Source: Litsea cubeba (taxonomy: Eukaryota > Streptophyta > Magnoliopsida > Laurales > Lauraceae). Taken from it: a stretch of 64,000 nucleotides of DNA. The stretch's first letter is position 1; every line of letters starts with the position of its first letter. The position numbers and the translations under genes are program-made. The stretch covers positions 18,688,330 through 18,752,329 of the forward strand of contig CM022951.1 of the NCBI GenBank assembly GCA_012931725.1, written 5' to 3'. Below are positions 61,631 through 64,000 of this stretch, one piece after another. A model generated the notes under the pieces. It did not search any database. It saw only the letters and a list, made by a program, of their open reading frames with translations, and was not told the origin of the DNA.

Positions 61631-62398
61631 TCCAAATTGCCACCACCAAAACCAGTTAAGCAGATTCGATCATTCCTGGGTCATGCTGGTTTTCATAGTA
61701 GATTCATCAAGGATTTCAGTAAAATTACTAAACCTTTATGCCAATTGCTGACAAAAGATGCCCCATTTGAATTTGATGAGAAGTGTCTAAAGGCTTTTGA
61801 GAGATTGAAAAGGGAACTAACTTCAGCCCCTATAATTCTGCCACCTGAGTAGACCATTCCATTTGAGCTAATGTGTGATGCATCCGATACTGCTATTGGA
61901 GCTATTTTGGATCAACAAGTTGGGAAGCTACCTCATGTGATTTACTATGCAAGTAGGACCCTCAATGATGCACAACTAAATTACACAACCACTGAAAAAG
62001 AATTGCTCGCTGTGATTTTTGCCTTGGAAAAATTCCGGTCCTACTTGTTAGGATCCAAAGTCATCATCTACACGGACCATGTAGTTTTGAGATACCTTCT
62101 GTCCAAAAAAGATGCAAAAGCTCGATTGATTCGGTGGATCTTTCTGCTATAAGAGTTTGATTTGGAAATAAGAGATAAGAAAGGATGTAAGAATGTTGTA
62201 GTAGACCATCTTTCGAGGTTACCCCCATCAGATGAGGTCCCACTGCATGAAAATTTTCCGGATGAACAATTGCTCAGTATTTCCCAAATCCCCTGGTTTG
62301 TAGATATAATCAATTACCTTGTTACAGGGGAGATGCCCACCCATTGGTCAAAACAGGATCGATCAAAATTTCTAGCTGAGGTCAGGTACTTTTTCTAG
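61604..62398 (+). pseudogene. Athila-like RT connection and RNase H
   Basis: KAKIDLISKLPPP and IRSFLGHAGFHSRFIKDFS are the RT thumb/connection. After a TAG at about 61850, RNase H shows ELMCDASDTAIGAIL, YYASRTLNDAQLNYTTTEKE and IIYTDHVVLRYL. A TAA near 62150 and a TAG at 62396-62398 interrupt. NVVVDHLSRL marks the link to integrase. Confidence 0.92.
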
Positions 62399-63584
62399 GA
62401 TGATCCGTATCTTTTTAAATACTGTCAGGATCAGATCATCAGGAGATGCATTCCTGATCATGGCCAATACTCAGTCATTTCATTCTGCCGTGATCATACT
62501 TGTGGGGGCCACTTTAGTTCGAAAAAGACAGCTGCTAAAGTTTTGCAGTGTGGATTTTACTGGCCCACAATCTTTAAAGATTGCCATGCTTTCTGTTTGA
62601 ATTGTGAGGTGTTAAAAGATTGGCAAGCTCGATCAGAGGAACATGATGCCCTTGAATCCCATACTTGTGGTTGAACTTTTTGATGTGTGGGGAATTGACT
62701 TCATGGGGCCATTTCCAAGTTCTTTTGGCAATTTGTATATTTTACTTGCGGTGGACTATGTTTCTAAATGGGTGGAAGCAATACCTACTAGAAAGAATGA
62801 TCGCCATGTGGTGATCAAATTTGTGAAGGAATACATATTTTCTAGGTTTGGTATACCCAGGGCAATTATCAGTGATGGTGGAACCCATTTCTGCAATAGC
62901 ACCTTTAACTATCTGATGAAAAAGCACTCTGTTACTCATAGGGTTGTTACGCCCTACCACCCACAGACCAGTGGCCAAGTCGAAGTTTCAAATAGGCAAA
63001 TTAAACAAATTCTGGAGAAGACGGTCAATCCAAATCGAAAAGATTGGTCTTTGCGCCTATTGGATGCATTATGGGCCTATCGAACCGCTTACAAGACTCC
63101 TATTGGGATGTCCCCATATCGGTTGGTCTATGGAAAGGCATGCCACTTGCCTGTAGAATTGGAGCATAGAGCTTATTGGGCCATTAAGAAGTTCAATTTT
63201 GACTTACCCACTGCAGGTACTCTGCGCAAATTGCAACTCAATGAGTTGGAAGAACTTAGAAATGATGCCTATGAGAATGCCAAGATCTACAAGGAAAGAA
63301 TGAAGTTGAACCATGATAAGTCATTTTTAAGAAAATCCTTTGAACTGGGTATGAAAGTCCTTTTGTATAACTCCTGGTTACACCTGTTTCTAGGGAAGTT
63401 ACGAACCCGGTGCACTGGTCCATTCATTGTCAGGACTGTTTACTTTCATTGTGCTGTGGAAATTGAAAATCCTAAAAATGGGGATGTTTTCAAAGTGAAT
63501 GGTCAACGGTTGAAACCGTTTCTGGAATTGAAGGATAAAAACATTGAGGATATCCTTCTGGAAGATCCAATTTACCAGGACTAA
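62399..63584 (+). pseudogene. Athila-like integrase
   Basis: The zinc-binding part (CGGHFSSKKTAAKVLQCGFY, then a C-x-x-C pair) lies at about 62500-62610 in one frame. The catalytic core lies in another, from 62643: WGIDFMGPFP (first Asp), IISDGGTHF (second Asp) and GQVEVSNRQ (Glu), so the D,D,E triad is present. The C-terminal domain has GPFIVRTV and KVNGQRLKPF. The 313-codon frame from 62643 to 63584 is the longest undamaged stretch of this element. Confidence 0.92.
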
Positions 63585-64000
63585 TCATTTTTGGTCACGT
63601 TTGGCTGACGACATTAAACTTAGCGCTGTTTGGGAGGCAATCCAATTTTGAAAGGTAATTGAGCGGGTTGATCACATTCTTTTGCAATAATCCCACATGG
63701 TAAAATGTTCCAATTTTCCTTATTGTTCACTTTCACATTACACATGCATTCATAACATTGAGGACAATGTTGCATTTAGGTTTCGGGGTGTGAGTTTGAA
63801 CTTGACATGTGATCATTCGTTTAATTTTCATTTTACATTTTCTTTTTCGCTTTGCTTTGGTTTTTAGGAGATTTAAAAAAAATTGTTATTTTTAGGTTAG
63901 AAGGAAACTTTCGAGAGAATTTTTATTGGCTGAAGATATTTAATTTGAGCAAAATAAAACAATGGTTCACTATTTTATTTATGGAAAAGGTTTTTGGAAA
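63585..64000 (+). other. Post-integrase spacer of the Athila-like element
   Basis: Non-coding, with family-typical words: GCGCTGTTTGGGAGGCAA (about 63622), ATTGAGGACAATGTTGCATT (about 63757) and a G-rich TTTCGGGGTGTG (63780-63791) that may be part of a purine tract. No match to the 5' LTR start was found before the window ends. Confidence 0.7.

Larger units (their letters stand above)
51830..64000 (+). mobile_element. Athila-like Ty3-Gypsy retrotransposon (3' LTR outside window)
   Basis: A 5' LTR, tRNA-Asp-type primer site, gag, protease, reverse transcriptase, RNase H and integrase follow in Ty3-Gypsy order. A spacer carrying GCGCTGTTTGGGAGGCAA and ATTGAGGACAATGTTGCATTTAGG after the integrase is typical of plant Athila-type elements. 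The 3' LTR was not found before the right edge. Stops and frameshifts break most domains, so it cannot encode its own proteins. A 3.8-kb nested block interrupts gag. The left border is approximate because there is no second LTR for comparison. Confidence 0.9.

Overview
The window is nuclear DNA of a flowering plant. It carries a spliced gene with clear plant homology, an otherwise AT-rich intergenic composition, and a dense, nested load of plant-type transposable elements (Copia, Ty3-Gypsy/Athila-like, RTE LINE, hAT, MULE, PIF/Harbinger, tRNA-derived SINEs). The species cannot be named from the sequence alone.

Left 18 kb: one host gene on the minus strand, encoding UDP-N-acetylglucosamine pyrophosphorylase (GlcNAc1pUT/UAP1-like). 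Seven exons were found by eye at 17871-17996, 17672-17726, 17408-17559, 14663-14702, 6935-7027, 6747-6859 and 6591-6665. All have GT/AG borders and consistent phases, and give 654 coding bases (218 codons). The rest of the gene lies beyond the left edge. Introns 3, 4 and 7 are very large because of insertions: an almost intact RTE-type LINE and a 1.05-kb PIF/Harbinger-like element in intron 4, and a Copia retrotransposon with perfect 5-bp target duplications in intron 7. The Copia is itself split by a non-autonomous terminal-inverted-repeat element. Both retrotransposons lie antisense to the gene.

18-51 kb: no recognisable host gene. Remnants include an inverted LTR fragment, a minus-strand Copia gag/protease piece split by a SINE, a minus-strand Athila-like gag/leader/LTR piece and a second SINE with a long target duplication. 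There is also a MULE-like element holding a 1.84-kb solo LTR, a small hAT MITE, a hAT element inserted inside another hAT, and a second solo LTR of the same family in the opposite orientation. Most borders are set by exact target-site duplications.

51.8-64 kb: a large plus-strand Athila-like Ty3-Gypsy element with its 5' LTR, a tRNA-Asp-type primer site, decayed gag, and protease, reverse transcriptase, RNase H and integrase remnants. It runs off the right edge. Its gag is interrupted by a roughly 3.1-kb LTR-like element (TSD GAAAC), which in turn has a 663-bp hAT MITE six bases from its 5' end. That LTR-like element carries a striking array of seven CGATCGATC palindromes, six of them in pairs 21 bp apart. 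It is the most unusual signal in the window.

No previously unknown multi-gene system was found. The interest lies in the gene buried in transposons, the layered insertions and the ordered palindromic repeats.
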